From: Desulfolinea sp964487745
GTDB taxonomy: Bacteria > Chloroflexota > Anaerolineae > Anaerolineales > Villigracilaceae
Assembly: GCA_964487745.1 (NCBI GenBank)
Contig: CAZASG010000009.1
Coordinates: forward strand, 1-64,000
Reading direction: 5' to 3'
DNA: 64,000 bases
Part shown: positions 48,734 to 57,028 of the stretch, piece by piece
Layout: the number at the start of each line of letters is the position of its first letter
Position numbering within the stretch: the stretch's first letter is position 1
Position numbers and translations under genes: made by a program
The notes under the pieces: model-generated
Told to the model about the DNA's origin: nothing
Database searches by the model: none
The model's input: the letters and a program-made list of their open reading frames with translations, nothing else

Positions 48734-49408
48734 ATGTCAAATAATATCTCCATCCTTTTCCTCGGTAAAGCTGACGACCCCTATTGTGCAGCGGGGCTGA
48801 AGTTCTGCCAACAAAACAGCGACAATGTCACTGCCTGCCTCGGAGCAAAGTGGGGCGCCCCCCTCCCTGACGAAGCCAAAAACTGGGAAGGTGACCTTAT
48901 CATCTCCTATCTCTCGCGTTGGGTTGTGCCGACATATCTACTCGAACGCGCCAAGCTCGCTGCGATCAATTTCCACCCTGCCTCGCCCGATTATCCGGGC
49001 ATTGGATGTAATAATTTCGCTCTCTACGATGAAGCCGATGAATACGGCGCAACCTGCCATCACATGGCTCCCAAAGTGGATACAGGCGGGCTCATCAAAG
49101 TATCGCGTTTTGCTGTCTTTCCCGGCGATACAGTTGAATTCATTTTAGCGCGTACTTACACTTATCAACTGGCTCTCTTCTACGATGTGCTTAGCGGCAT
49201 CTTTCGCGGTGAGCCACTTCCCGATGCGGGAGAAACCTGGACACGAAAACCTTATTCCCGCAAGGAATTTGACGATTTGATGACCATCACCCCCGACATG
49301 AGTGCGGAAGAAGTCGCCCGCCGCATCCGTGCCACTGATTTTGGCGACTGGCAGCCAAGCATTAAATTGCACGGATTTACGTTCAAGCATCAGCCTGAAA
49401 AGAAATAG
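48734..49408 (+). CDS. Formyltransferase-fold protein
   Basis: A 224-aa protein. LAAINFHPASPDYPGIGCNN near residue 82 and GATCHHMAPKVDTGGLI near 112-128 give the Asn-His-Asp arrangement of the formyl_trans_N fold (methionyl-tRNA formyltransferase, GART and sugar N-formyltransferases). The OB-fold C-terminal domain of Fmt is absent, so it is not a full Fmt. It may use 10-formyltetrahydrofolate to formylate an amino sugar or another amine; the acceptor is unknown. A ribosome site GGTGAAGC lies between the two genes of this pair. A terminator follows. Confidence 0.8.
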   Translation: MSNNISILFLGKADDPYCAAGLKFCQQNSDNVTACLGAKWGAPLPDEAKNWEGDLIISYLSRWVVPTYLLERAKLAAINFHPASPDYPGIGCNNFALYDEADEYGATCHHMAPKVDTGGLIKVSRFAVFPGDTVEFILARTYTYQLALFYDVLSGIFRGEPLPDAGETWTRKPYSRKEFDDLMTITPDMSAEEVARRIRATDFGDWQPSIKLHGFTFKHQPEKK

Positions 49409-49427
49409 AACGCAAATTATTCTGCCC

Positions 49428-49465
49428 AAGACTACAAAAGTCTTTAAGACTTTTGTAGTCTTTTG
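49428..49465 (+). terminator. Terminator after the formyltransferase-like gene
   Basis: Arms 49428-49444 and 49446-49462 are perfect complements; T-rich bases follow. Confidence 0.85.
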
Positions 49466-49537
49466 GTTTAAGGGGAACAAATTATCTCATCCAGACGTTA
49501 TAAGAACAATATTCAACTATTTCTCTAGGAGGAGAAA

Positions 49538-51187
49538 ATGTCTGCAAGAAAGATCACTTTTAGTTTCTTCCTGATCACTGCTTTTTTGTTGGGGGCTTGT
49601 GGAGGGGGGGGTGCTCCAGCCGAGAGCCCAGCTGCTGAAGAACCGGCTGTGGAGTACGCCGCTCCCGCCGAAGAGCCTGCGGCTGAAGAGTCCTCAGCTG
49701 ATTATTATAGTGAGGGAGAAAGCTATAGCCAGAGTGCCGGGCAATCTGCCCCGGGTGGGGCACCCAGCGTCTCAAGCAGCAACCAACCCCAAAGTAAGCG
49801 CGATAACGATGACGAGCCCGATGATATGTTCTTCGAAGATTACGGCACCAGTCCCATCATCGACACCGAAGACGACCATTTATCCACATTTGCTCTTGAT
49901 GTAGATACCGGCTCGTACACCATCATGCGCAACTATCTCAACGATGGGCATCTTCCCCCGCCGGATTCTGTTCGCGTTGAAGAATATATCAATTACTTTG
50001 AGCAGGGTTACCAACAGCCCTCCGCGCGCCAGGCTTTTGCCATTCATCTTGATGGCGGACCCTCGCCCTTCACCCATACCGAGCGTTATGAAATGATGCG
50101 CGTAGGTGTTCAGGGCTACGAAGTGGATGATTGGGATCGCAAGGATGTCTCGCTGACCTTCGTCATCGACGTTTCCGGCTCAATGGATATGGGTAACCGA
50201 CTGGAGATGGTCAAAGACTCGCTCGAATTGCTTGTAGATGAGTTGGGACGGGGAGACACTGTCAGCATCGTCGTTTATGGATCAGACGCCCGCGTCGTTC
50301 TTGAACCTACACGTGCTACCGATAACCGCGAGATCCTTTCGGCGATAAACAGATTGCGCACCGAAGGCTCGACGAATGCTGAAGCCGGTCTCAAGCTGGG
50401 ATACGAAATGGCAATGTACGCCTACAACCCCGACAGTGTCAATCGCGTCATCCTCTGCTCGGACGGTGTTGCCAACGTGGGCAAGACCGAAGCAAACGCC
50501 ATCCTGCGCGATGTGCGCGGCTACGTGGAAGAAGGTATTACCCTCGCCACTTATGGCTTCGGCATGGACAATTACAACGATACCTTCATGGAGCAGCTTG
50601 CCGACAATGGCAATGGCTTCTACGCTTATATTGACGATCTTGATGAAGCTGAACGCCTCTTCGTCGACGACCTGACAGGCAGCCTCCAGACCATTGCCCT
50701 GGATGCCAAAGTACAGGTCGATTTTAACCCTGAAGTGGTTTCACGCTATCGTCTGGTCGGCTACGAAAACCGCGATGTGGCAGATGAAGATTTTCGCGAC
50801 AACAGCGTGGATGCGGGCGAGATCGGTGCCGGACACTCAGTGACGGCGCTCTACGAAGTCAAACTCTACCGCGAAGCCTACGGGCGCGTAGCTACAGTTC
50901 ATCTGCGTTGGGAAGATCCAGATACGCATCAGGTTATGGAGATCGAAAAAGACATCTACACTGGTGATTTCGCGAGCGATTTCCACGAAGCCGACCCCTT
51001 CTTCCAGCGCGCGGTTGTTGTAGCGGAATTTGCCGAAATTCTCGGCGAAAGCTACTGGGCGGAAGACAGCGACCTCGACGAAGTCTACGACGAAGCCCGC
51101 CGCTTGGAAGAATACTTCGGCAGAGAAGATGCCATGGAAGAGTTTGTTGATCTCGTCAAGAAGGCACGCAGAGAAATGCGTTGGTAG
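49538..51187 (+). CDS. YfbK-like von Willebrand factor A lipoprotein
   Basis: A 549-aa protein. AGGAGGAGAAA ends at the ATG. A lipoprotein signal gives Cys at residue 21 (FLLGAC), followed by a Gly/Ala/Glu/Pro linker. A VWA N-terminal domain spans about 105-190 (STFALDVDTGSYTIMRNYLN, then PPDSVRVEEYINYFE). The VWA domain has a complete MIDAS: FVIDVSGSMDMGNRLEMVKD (DxSxS), a Thr/Ser in TEGSTNAEAG, and CSDGVANVG. A DUF3520-type C-terminal domain follows to residue about 540. Such proteins sit on the outside of the membrane and bind divalent metal and protein ligands. It is monocistronic between two terminators. Confidence 0.88.
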   Translation: MSARKITFSFFLITAFLLGACGGGGAPAESPAAEEPAVEYAAPAEEPAAEESSADYYSEGESYSQSAGQSAPGGAPSVSSSNQPQSKRDNDDEPDDMFFEDYGTSPIIDTEDDHLSTFALDVDTGSYTIMRNYLNDGHLPPPDSVRVEEYINYFEQGYQQPSARQAFAIHLDGGPSPFTHTERYEMMRVGVQGYEVDDWDRKDVSLTFVIDVSGSMDMGNRLEMVKDSLELLVDELGRGDTVSIVVYGSDARVVLEPTRATDNREILSAINRLRTEGSTNAEAGLKLGYEMAMYAYNPDSVNRVILCSDGVANVGKTEANAILRDVRGYVEEGITLATYGFGMDNYNDTFMEQLADNGNGFYAYIDDLDEAERLFVDDLTGSLQTIALDAKVQVDFNPEVVSRYRLVGYENRDVADEDFRDNSVDAGEIGAGHSVTALYEVKLYREAYGRVATVHLRWEDPDTHQVMEIEKDIYTGDFASDFHEADPFFQRAVVVAEFAEILGESYWAEDSDLDEVYDEARRLEEYFGREDAMEEFVDLVKKARREMRW

Positions 51188-51212
51188 GCTATATAAGTTG
51201 TGCGAAAATGCA

Positions 51213-51249
51213 GACTTCGGAAGTTTTTGAAACTTCCGAAGTCTTTTTT
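51213..51249 (+). terminator. Terminator after the VWA gene
   Basis: GACTTCGGAAGTTT (51213-51226) pairs with 51230-51243, followed by six T. Confidence 0.9.
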
Positions 51250-51335
51250 GCTTAATATCGTATAATATTCAAAATTAAATTGTGGTGGGGTGCTAGGATT
51301 AAAATTATCAGTCCACGAAGCAAGGAGGTGGATGA

Positions 51336-51893
51336 ATGTTGCGATTGGTGACCAAAAAGAATGGGTTTTCGGATATAGGAAGTTGCCTGTTTTTAGGATT
51401 GTCAAAAAAATATCATTATTTTATCTTGAATGGGAAAAACAATTATCCAACGAAATTTGGACCGTGGAAAAAGCAAGAATACGAGGATGTTGTAGCATAT
51501 CAACAAACATTTCCTTATAGACTTGGCATAGATGACCGTAAGACATATTGGTTGTTTTGTGACAAGTTATATTGGACATATGAAATCTTGTCTACAGAAG
51601 AAGCGCATGCTCTTCTCCTTGACAAAGAACGAAGAAAACGACGAACGATAGAACGCGCACAGTCCAGAATGGATATTGAACTAACAACCAATGTTATTAG
51701 GACGTCTATTCCTGATGATGTGAAAACTTTTGTTTGGCAACGAGATAAGGGACAGTGTGTGAAATGTAATGGTAACAAGAAATTGGAATTTGACCACATA
51801 ATTCCAATTTCTATGGGTGGCAGTAATACGGCGCGCAATATTCAGTTGTTGTGCGAGACATGTAATCGAGAAAAAGGTGGCGATCTTGTGTAG
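51336..51893 (+). CDS. HNH endonuclease-domain protein
   Basis: A 185-aa protein. AAGGAGG lies seven bases before the ATG. The N-terminal 100 residues are not recognisable. The C-terminal HNH domain (about 128-182) has QRDKGQCVKCNGNKKLEFDH, IIPISMGGSNTARN and LLCETCNREKGG, with two CxxC pairs, the DH pair and the Asn of HNH nucleases. The DNA here is clearly A/T-richer than the genes on either side, suggesting recent acquisition. It is followed 34 bases later by a two-TM protein gene. Lacking any recombinase or toxin partner, I read it as an orphan nuclease, perhaps of a defence or mobile origin. Confidence 0.8.
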   Translation: MLRLVTKKNGFSDIGSCLFLGLSKKYHYFILNGKNNYPTKFGPWKKQEYEDVVAYQQTFPYRLGIDDRKTYWLFCDKLYWTYEILSTEEAHALLLDKERRKRRTIERAQSRMDIELTTNVIRTSIPDDVKTFVWQRDKGQCVKCNGNKKLEFDHIIPISMGGSNTARNIQLLCETCNREKGGDLV

Positions 51894-51927
51894 TAATTTT
51901 CTCTGTAAAAATGAAGGAGCTTTTTTT

Positions 51928-52386
51928 ATGGGTTCTAAGAAAACTGGAAAAGATAAAAATGGGTTGGTTTCCGATGACATCGCTTACCAAGAACTTTATC
52001 AAGAAATGCGCCGTTACCGTGATTATGAACTCTCAGTATCAACTTGGTACACAGCAATTTTGTTGGCTATTTTAGGAGCAATTCTTACCGTAAAATTTGG
52101 AAGTACACAAGGCTCTAATGTACTCTTGGAAAAAAGTTTAGCTAGATTTGTCACGATTATAGTTGTCACCTTGATTGGATCGAGTGGAATGTGGTCGGTT
52201 TATTTTTCAAATAGGCGGTACAGGCATCTTCGAGACTTTATGTTTGATAAGAAATTAAATCTAGAGCCTGCGTGGAAGAAAAAATATGAACCAGAAAGCA
52301 TTTACCCTAAACCCTTTCACCTTATTCTACTTTCTCAACTAATCTTAGTGATAACATCAATTGTTGCTGTACTCTGGTCGCAATGA
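51928..52386 (+). CDS. Two-transmembrane protein beside the HNH gene
   Basis: A 152-aa protein. The ATG at 51928 is chosen for AAGGAG eight bases upstream; a longer reading overlaps the HNH gene. Residues 1-35 are charged (EMRRYRDYELSVSTW); helices lie at about 38-58 and 73-93, and a third hydrophobic stretch at 132-150. Three helices with a charged N-terminus and a loop containing SNRRYRHLRDFMFDKKLNLE do not match a family I know. The A/T-rich base composition is shared with the HNH gene, so the pair probably arrived together. Confidence 0.6.
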   Translation: MGSKKTGKDKNGLVSDDIAYQELYQEMRRYRDYELSVSTWYTAILLAILGAILTVKFGSTQGSNVLLEKSLARFVTIIVVTLIGSSGMWSVYFSNRRYRHLRDFMFDKKLNLEPAWKKKYEPESIYPKPFHLILLSQLILVITSIVAVLWSQ

Positions 52387-52391
52387 TATTG

Positions 52392-52424
52392 AAAACGGAT
52401 GTCAAGTTGACATCCGTTTTTCTA
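52392..52424 (+). terminator. Terminator after the HNH/membrane pair
   Basis: AAAACGGATGTCAA (52392-52405) and its complement (52407-52420) around one G; T5 to the right. It also faces the convergent metG gene. Confidence 0.85.
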
Positions 52425-52455
52425 ATACCTAATTACCTGTTCCCTAATACCTGCT

Positions 52456-54231
52456 CTAACCCAATCTTGCCCTCTCCTCTTTCACCACATCCTTATCCAA
52501 CTTCTTGAAAAGCGGACTCGGCTTATTGAAAGCTTCGCCGGGCTTTAGCTGGCTGGCTTTCCACAGTTCTCCATCAATACCCTCATATCGCAAAGCAGTG
52601 TGGGTGCCGAGGTTATCTTCGATGCTTTCAACGAATTGCTCGCCAAAGAGCGGGCTTTCGTAGCCAAAGGTGCTGTTCAGTTGCTCGCTGGTGAAGGGCA
52701 AAAATGGCGCGAAGATGACTTTGAGCGAATCAATTGCGCGCAGGGCAGTGTAGATGGATTTTGCGGCTTCGTTTTTGTCCACTTTCATTTCTTTCCACGG
52801 GGCGGATGTGTCGAGATATTTGTTTACGACAGTTGCCAAGCGCATGGCTTCGTTTAGCGCCCCTCTGATCTTGACGGCTTCGAGCAGGTCACCGACCGAG
52901 TTGAATCCGCTTTCAATGGTGGCAATCAACTCCAAATCCTGGGGGCGAAGCGTTTCCACATCCACAGCGGGGATTTTTCCATCCCAATGTTTATGGCAGA
53001 AGGAAAGCACGCGGTTTGCCAGATTCCCCCAGTTGGCGACCAATTCGTTATTGTTGTGGGCAACGAATTCTTCCCAATCCCAGTCTGAATCCTTTGATTC
53101 GGGCATATTCACGGTCAGGTAGTAGCGCAGCGCGTCGGCGTCGTAGCGGGTGAGCGCATCGCGCCCGTAGACGGCCCAATTGCGGCTGCCGCTGATCTTT
53201 TGCCCTTCGAGATTCATGAACTGGTTGGCAGGCACGTCGTGGGGCAGGGTGAGCGGCGTTTCTTCCTCGGCGAAAATCTGCATAAACTGTGTGCCTGCGC
53301 CCATCAATTCGGCGGGCCAGAGCGCGGTGTGGAAGAAGATATTATCCTTGCCAATGAAATAAAGCTGGCGGGCTTCTTTTGTCCACCAATCTTTCCAGGC
53401 ACCGGTCTCGCCGCTGATTTTCGACATCTCGATGGGGGAGGAGAGATAGCCGATGACGGCTTCAAACCAGACGTAGAGACATTTTCCATCCCAGCCTTCG
53501 ACGGGGACGGGGATGCCCCAATCGAGATCGCGTGTGATAGGACGTGGCAGCAGCCCTTCGGATTCGATCTTGCCAAGGGATTCGCCCAGCACGGTATCGC
53601 GCATATGCGCGGAACGCTCGCGTAAGAAATTTGCTACCGTTGGTTCGAGTTGGGAGAGGTCGAGATAAAAGTGTTCCGTTTCACGCAGCTCGAGCGGGCC
53701 ACCGTCTTTGGCTTTGGGGTTTTGCAATTTAGCAGGTTCGAGTACATTGCCGCAAGAATCGCACTGATCGGAGCGTGCGCCATCTTCGCCGCAGATATAG
53801 CAAGTACCTTCCACATAGCGGTCGGGCAAAAAGCGGTCGGCTTCGGGTGAATACCACTGCATGGATTTTTTCGTATAAAGATGACCGTTTTCTTTCAATG
53901 CCAGAAAGATGCTCTGCGAAACTTTGAAGTGATTCTCGGTATGCGTGGTCGTGAACATATCGTAGCTGATGCCCATCTGCTGGAAAAGTTCCAGAAAACC
54001 CTCGTGGAAGCGTTTGTAGACTTCTTCAGCAGAAATGCCTTCGTCTTCCGCGCGCAGGGTGACGGGCGTGCCGTGCGAATCGGTACCGCTGACCATCGCC
54101 ACATTGCGCCCTTTCAGGCGGTGGTAGCGGGCGATGATATCCCCGGGCAGGTGCGAGCCCGTGATATTCCCGACGTGGATCTCGGCGTTGGCGTAGGGCC
54201 AGGCGATAGCAACAAGAATATTTTCTGTCAT
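52456..54231 (-). CDS. metG: Methionyl-tRNA synthetase
   Basis: A 591-aa class I synthetase that charges tRNA-Met. The HIGH signature reads HVGN within PYANAEIHVGNITGSHLPGD. The zinc knuckle is a single four-Cys cluster (CYICGEDGARSDQCDSCG). The KMSKS loop reads KISGSRN in GQKISGSRNWAV, in the style of KxSGSRG variants. GTDSHGTPV follows the first strand as expected. No C-terminal EMAP-like tRNA-binding domain is present; the protein ends soon after the anticodon-binding helices. GGAGAAGATC lies just before the ATG. Its upstream region on the same strand holds a REP-like palindrome and a structured RNA. Confidence 0.95.
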   Translation of the reverse strand: MTENILVAIAWPYANAEIHVGNITGSHLPGDIIARYHRLKGRNVAMVSGTDSHGTPVTLRAEDEGISAEEVYKRFHEGFLELFQQMGISYDMFTTTHTENHFKVSQSIFLALKENGHLYTKKSMQWYSPEADRFLPDRYVEGTCYICGEDGARSDQCDSCGNVLEPAKLQNPKAKDGGPLELRETEHFYLDLSQLEPTVANFLRERSAHMRDTVLGESLGKIESEGLLPRPITRDLDWGIPVPVEGWDGKCLYVWFEAVIGYLSSPIEMSKISGETGAWKDWWTKEARQLYFIGKDNIFFHTALWPAELMGAGTQFMQIFAEEETPLTLPHDVPANQFMNLEGQKISGSRNWAVYGRDALTRYDADALRYYLTVNMPESKDSDWDWEEFVAHNNNELVANWGNLANRVLSFCHKHWDGKIPAVDVETLRPQDLELIATIESGFNSVGDLLEAVKIRGALNEAMRLATVVNKYLDTSAPWKEMKVDKNEAAKSIYTALRAIDSLKVIFAPFLPFTSEQLNSTFGYESPLFGEQFVESIEDNLGTHTALRYEGIDGELWKASQLKPGEAFNKPSPLFKKLDKDVVKEERARLG

Positions 54232-54257
54232 GATCTTCTCCGTTCAATAATTCAATT

Positions 54258-54312
54258 CGTAGGAGCAGACCCATGTGTCTGCCTTGGGCGAACACGTAGG
54301 TTCGCCTCTACG
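54258..54312. repeat. REP-like three-stem palindrome
   Basis: Outer CGTAG/CTACG, then GCAGAC-CCATGT-GTCTGC and GGCGAAC-ACGTAG-GTTCGCC hairpins: a three-way-junction element of 55 bases. Similar CGTAGGGGCAGACC...GGCGAACC...CTACG elements are recalled from other Anaerolineae and cyanobacterial intergenic regions as interspersed palindromes. It lies in the metG leader, 27 bases before its start. Confidence 0.6.
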
Positions 54313-54324
54313 AGATAAATTTAT

Positions 54325-54485
54325 AAAAAAAGGCTGCCCATGAAATGGACAGCCCAAAGAGTTATGCTTGCATGAACTAGCGCGCACCCTCCAACACTGC
54401 CCCGATGAGACAGGGCATAGCCATAGGCAAAGCGCCCTTCAAGGGTGTGGTGCCTCGTGTGTTGGGGAAAAACATTCTGTCCATG
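54325..54485 (-). ncRNA. Structured RNA of about 160 nt ahead of metG (6S-sized or attenuator)
   Basis: On the minus strand a promoter (54492-54520) predicts a start near 54485. The RNA opens with AUGGACAG (54484-54477), continues to a CCCCAACAC/GUGUUGG stem enclosing two hairpins (one with AGGCACC...GCCU, one UGCCCUG/CGGGGCA), then an AGUUCAUGC/GCAUAACU hairpin, then a terminator GGCUGUCCAU/AUGGGCAGCC (54354-54345 with 54341-54332) followed by U7. AUGGACAG is exactly complementary to CUGUCCAU in the terminator's 5' arm (54352-54345), so either a closed rod or the terminator can form. This could be a free ncRNA or control read-through to metG. It has no T-box signature and no known riboswitch match I can name. 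Confidence 0.6.
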
Positions 54486-54491
54486 CCTATT

Positions 54492-54520
54492 AGTGTACTA
54501 TGGCATAGGTTCTGAGACAA
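54492..54520 (-). promoter_or_regulatory. Promoter of the structured RNA, with overlapping dyads
   Basis: On the minus strand TTGTCT (54520-54515), 17 bases, TACACT (54497-54492). Inverted repeats ATGCC/GGCAT (54483-54487 with 54502-54506) and CCTAT/ATAGG (54486-54490 with 54505-54509) span the -10 region, so a repressor site is possible. Confidence 0.55.
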
Positions 54521-54586
54521 GACTTTTTATTGAAAATTTGCTATAGTGGATGCAACTGTATCTTTGACTTGGGAGAGGAGGAACGA

Positions 54587-55243
54587 ATGTTTAAAACCAG
54601 ACGAAAGAGCCTTCTGTTACTGCTTATTATCGTTCTGCTCAGTACGCAATTTGCGTGTGAAGCTGGGCATCAACTTTTGCTATATTTGCTGAGTTCTGAG
54701 GAAGGTTTGGGAGAGTTGGAATGTACATCCGCTGGTGGGAAATGGATTTATGACACAGATGTTTATGAGTGGGTCTGTGACTACTCAAATGGCTCAGCCC
54801 CGGCTCCGGAGCCGCCGCTTTGGTCTGAACCCGAAGAGTCTGCTCCAGAAGTCTCTCCACCTGAGCCGGAAGCTGTCGAGACCCTGGAACCTGAAGAGTG
54901 TAATCAGCGTGCGGCTGTCGATATTGGGATGGGGCCAAATGACAATACAGTTTGCGATTGCGCCTATTTCGTGCATTTCACCAGCTATGAAGAAACGATC
55001 TTATACTACCGCACGCAGAGCTATTTTGAGAATGAACCAACGCAACGCTGGCAAGTACAACGCCTTTACGCCGGTGAAACGTGGACATGGTCAAGTGAAA
55101 AAATCAAGGATGGTGCTTGCATCCCGGCCTGGATTGACGCGTATACGGTTTTTATCGCGATAGAGGGTTGCGATAATATGGCTAAAAGAGCACATTGGGC
55201 AATTGATGAATACGCCCGGTCGCTTAACTCACTTTGCCCGTAA
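54587..55243 (+). CDS. Cys-rich lipoprotein of unknown function
   Basis: A 218-aa protein. The ATG at 54587 follows GAGAGGAGGAACGA, a strong ribosome site; an earlier in-frame ATG at 54530 is not used. A lipoprotein signal has Cys at residue 24 (LLSTQFAC). A Pro/Glu-rich linker (about 70-110) separates a small N-terminal module (ECTSAGGKWIYDTDVYEWVC) from a C-terminal domain with about five Cys (CDCAYFVHFTSYEETILYYR). It is probably exposed on the outer face of the membrane. I do not recognise the fold. Confidence 0.7.
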   Translation: MFKTRRKSLLLLLIIVLLSTQFACEAGHQLLLYLLSSEEGLGELECTSAGGKWIYDTDVYEWVCDYSNGSAPAPEPPLWSEPEESAPEVSPPEPEAVETLEPEECNQRAAVDIGMGPNDNTVCDCAYFVHFTSYEETILYYRTQSYFENEPTQRWQVQRLYAGETWTWSSEKIKDGACIPAWIDAYTVFIAIEGCDNMAKRAHWAIDEYARSLNSLCP

Positions 55244-55249
55244 AATAAA

Positions 55250-55278
55250 AAGACGCCATGTTATACACATGGCGTCTT
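55250..55278 (-). terminator. Terminator between convergent genes
   Basis: AAGACGCCATGT/ACATGGCGTCTT stem (55250-55261 and 55267-55278); a T-run follows on the minus strand. It serves the DUF423 gene and probably also stops the lipoprotein transcript. Confidence 0.85.
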
Positions 55279-55298
55279 GAGTTAATGGAAAGCCTACG

Positions 55299-55697
55299 TT
55301 ACATTTTACCCGCACGGATCGCAGCCATCATCAACCAATACCAGCCGAGCACAAAAGCTACACCGCCAGCAGGGGTAACAAGGGCGAGGCTAACAGGGCC
55401 AAGTTTTAGCGAGCCTGTCAGGACTAGAAAATAGAGACTGCCCGAGAATAGCGCAACCCCGATGATGAAAGCCCAACCGGCATTGATCAGCGTACTCGCT
55501 TGTTCTGGCCATTGAGTCAGCGCCCATGCGATGATAAAAAGTCCAAGGGCATGATACATCTGGTATTTGACCGCTTTTTCCCAAGTGACCAGTTGCTCCG
55601 CTGAAACTATTTTTTCCAGGCCATGTGCGCCGAAAGCGCCTGTGGCGACGGCTAAGCCAGCCAGGATCGCACCGAGTGAAAAGAATTTATATTCCAT
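55299..55697 (-). CDS. DUF423 family membrane protein
   Basis: A 132-aa protein with four hydrophobic segments. The family motifs GAFGAHGLEK near residue 21, YQMYHALGLF near 46 and GSLYFLVLTG near 86 are present. DUF423 proteins are small inner-membrane proteins of unknown role, widespread in bacteria. It lies 11 bases after the 55709-56152 gene, so the two are likely co-transcribed. Confidence 0.88.
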   Translation of the reverse strand: MEYKFFSLGAILAGLAVATGAFGAHGLEKIVSAEQLVTWEKAVKYQMYHALGLFIIAWALTQWPEQASTLINAGWAFIIGVALFSGSLYFLVLTGSLKLGPVSLALVTPAGGVAFVLGWYWLMMAAIRAGKM

Positions 55698-55708
55698 GTT
55701 TTATCCTT

Positions 55709-56152
55709 TTAGTTTTTAATAAAATTATGTTCGAGTTTTAGTTTACGTACCCGTAGTCCAATGCCGCCCAGACGTCCGCCCATGATGCCGATAATAGCCG
55801 CCATGATCAAGTCCGCAACGCCATAAGTATGGTAATGATAAGTAGCGAGCATCTTGAAAATAACCAGAAGCCAGATCAAAAACAAATAAATTTTATCCAG
55901 CGAGAGGGTGACAGCCTGCATCTCCATATCCGCTTTCATGGGGACAAGATAACTGAATAAAAAGCCGACGGGAATAAAGATCAGCGTATAGATCATGACC
56001 AGACGCCATGAGAAAAAACCATTGGCGATGTCATGATAAAAATAGTAGCCAAAGATGGTGGAAAATTGCACCAGCAAGAAAGTACGCAGCCATATTTTGT
56101 AACGGCTTTTTTTCATCTCTCTGCGAAAAGTCAGAATATCTTTTTTATTCAT
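55709..56152 (-). CDS. Uncharacterised four-span membrane protein
   Basis: A 147-aa protein with helices at about 22-42, 50-70, 85-101 and 112-130 and basic ends. The motif ATYHYHTYGVADLIMAAIIG contains two His on the third loop, which could bind metal, as inference. An alternative start at residue 13 (MKKSRYK) is possible. I cannot assign a family or a function. It is transcribed toward the DUF423 gene. Confidence 0.65.
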   Translation of the reverse strand: MNKKDILTFRREMKKSRYKIWLRTFLLVQFSTIFGYYFYHDIANGFFSWRLVMIYTLIFIPVGFLFSYLVPMKADMEMQAVTLSLDKIYLFLIWLLVIFKMLATYHYHTYGVADLIMAAIIGIMGGRLGGIGLRVRKLKLEHNFIKN

Positions 56153-56205
56153 ACTTGAAGCGATTGTATCACTTTCAGCTTAATTAGAACTTATTAAAAG
56201 TAAAA

Positions 56206-56229
56206 AGCCCCAAAGATTATTTTGGGGCT
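56206..56229 (-). terminator. Terminator after the 56249-56929 gene
   Basis: AGCCCCAAA/TTTGGGGCT arms (56206-56214 and 56221-56229), with a T-run on the minus strand. Confidence 0.8.
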
Positions 56230-56248
56230 CCATGTTTTGGATGTTGGA

Positions 56249-56929
56249 TTAAGCGGACAGTGTTTCTTCTTGCGGAAGGGTTTTGCTGATATTGGTGCTC
56301 TTCAACGCTGCGTAACTGAACGTGACCAACCCGATAGTGAAGAGGATACCGCCTCCGACCATCATTTGGGTGTGGAAAGCATCCGCCAAATTCACGCCGT
56401 CAAAGATGTGAGTTGGCCCCGCCCACATCTGGACGCTGAGGAAAAGCAGCCCGGCGACGATGGCTGTCATGCCACCTGCAGCAGTTTTTCCATTGTCATC
56501 ATTCTCTTCAAAGCCGACCATTTGCTTGATCTTGGGAAAGCTGAAGAGCAGGAAAACGACCAATGTCAGGATGATCGCGTAGACAATGAAGTCTAATGGC
56601 ATCGAAGAGCCATTGTTCCGCAGGGCGCGGGAGGTTGCCATGTGGATGACACCGACAACGAGTGATGCAACCAGAACGATGAGCGAATCTCTGTATGCGT
56701 TCTTTTTTCCGCGCACAAGCCCAATAGTTGCCCGAGCGCCCATTATCCCGAAGGCAAGAAAGGATAAAACATAGAAGATATATAGCCATTGATATTGAGC
56801 AATGGCTTCCATGCCTTCATATTGTGTCGCATCGAGTGCGACACAGGTTGTGCCAACGCCGCTGAGAAGAATTAATGCCGAGGTTAGCCCCAAAAAGAGA
56901 ATGCTGATGAAGCGTAGGAACTTTGCCAT
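56249..56929 (-). CDS. Uncharacterised membrane protein, about six spans
   Basis: A 226-aa protein. Hydrophobic segments lie at about 5-28, 50-70, 82-98, 113-134, 150-168 and 186-208. The region between helices four and five is acidic (GFEENDDNGKTAAGG). It has a SGVGTTCVALDATQYEGM loop after the first helix and no other Cys. No domain is recognised. It stands alone between the HD-GYP gene and a terminator. Confidence 0.7.
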   Translation of the reverse strand: MAKFLRFISILFLGLTSALILLSGVGTTCVALDATQYEGMEAIAQYQWLYIFYVLSFLAFGIMGARATIGLVRGKKNAYRDSLIVLVASLVVGVIHMATSRALRNNGSSMPLDFIVYAIILTLVVFLLFSFPKIKQMVGFEENDDNGKTAAGGMTAIVAGLLFLSVQMWAGPTHIFDGVNLADAFHTQMMVGGGILFTIGLVTFSYAALKSTNISKTLPQEETLSA

Positions 56930-57028
56930 TTCTAACTCCTTGTTTTATGAGTAGGTGCGTATCCTTATTGTACAAGGTTGTGAATAAAATCACAGTGACT
57001 TTCGTCACAGCTTTGCTGAAGAGAGTTT

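Noticed and set aside
54325..54485. T-box riboswitch for metG
   Set aside because: No AGGGUGGNACCGCG antiterminator motif or specifier loop can be seen; GAGGGUGCGCGC is only superficially similar.
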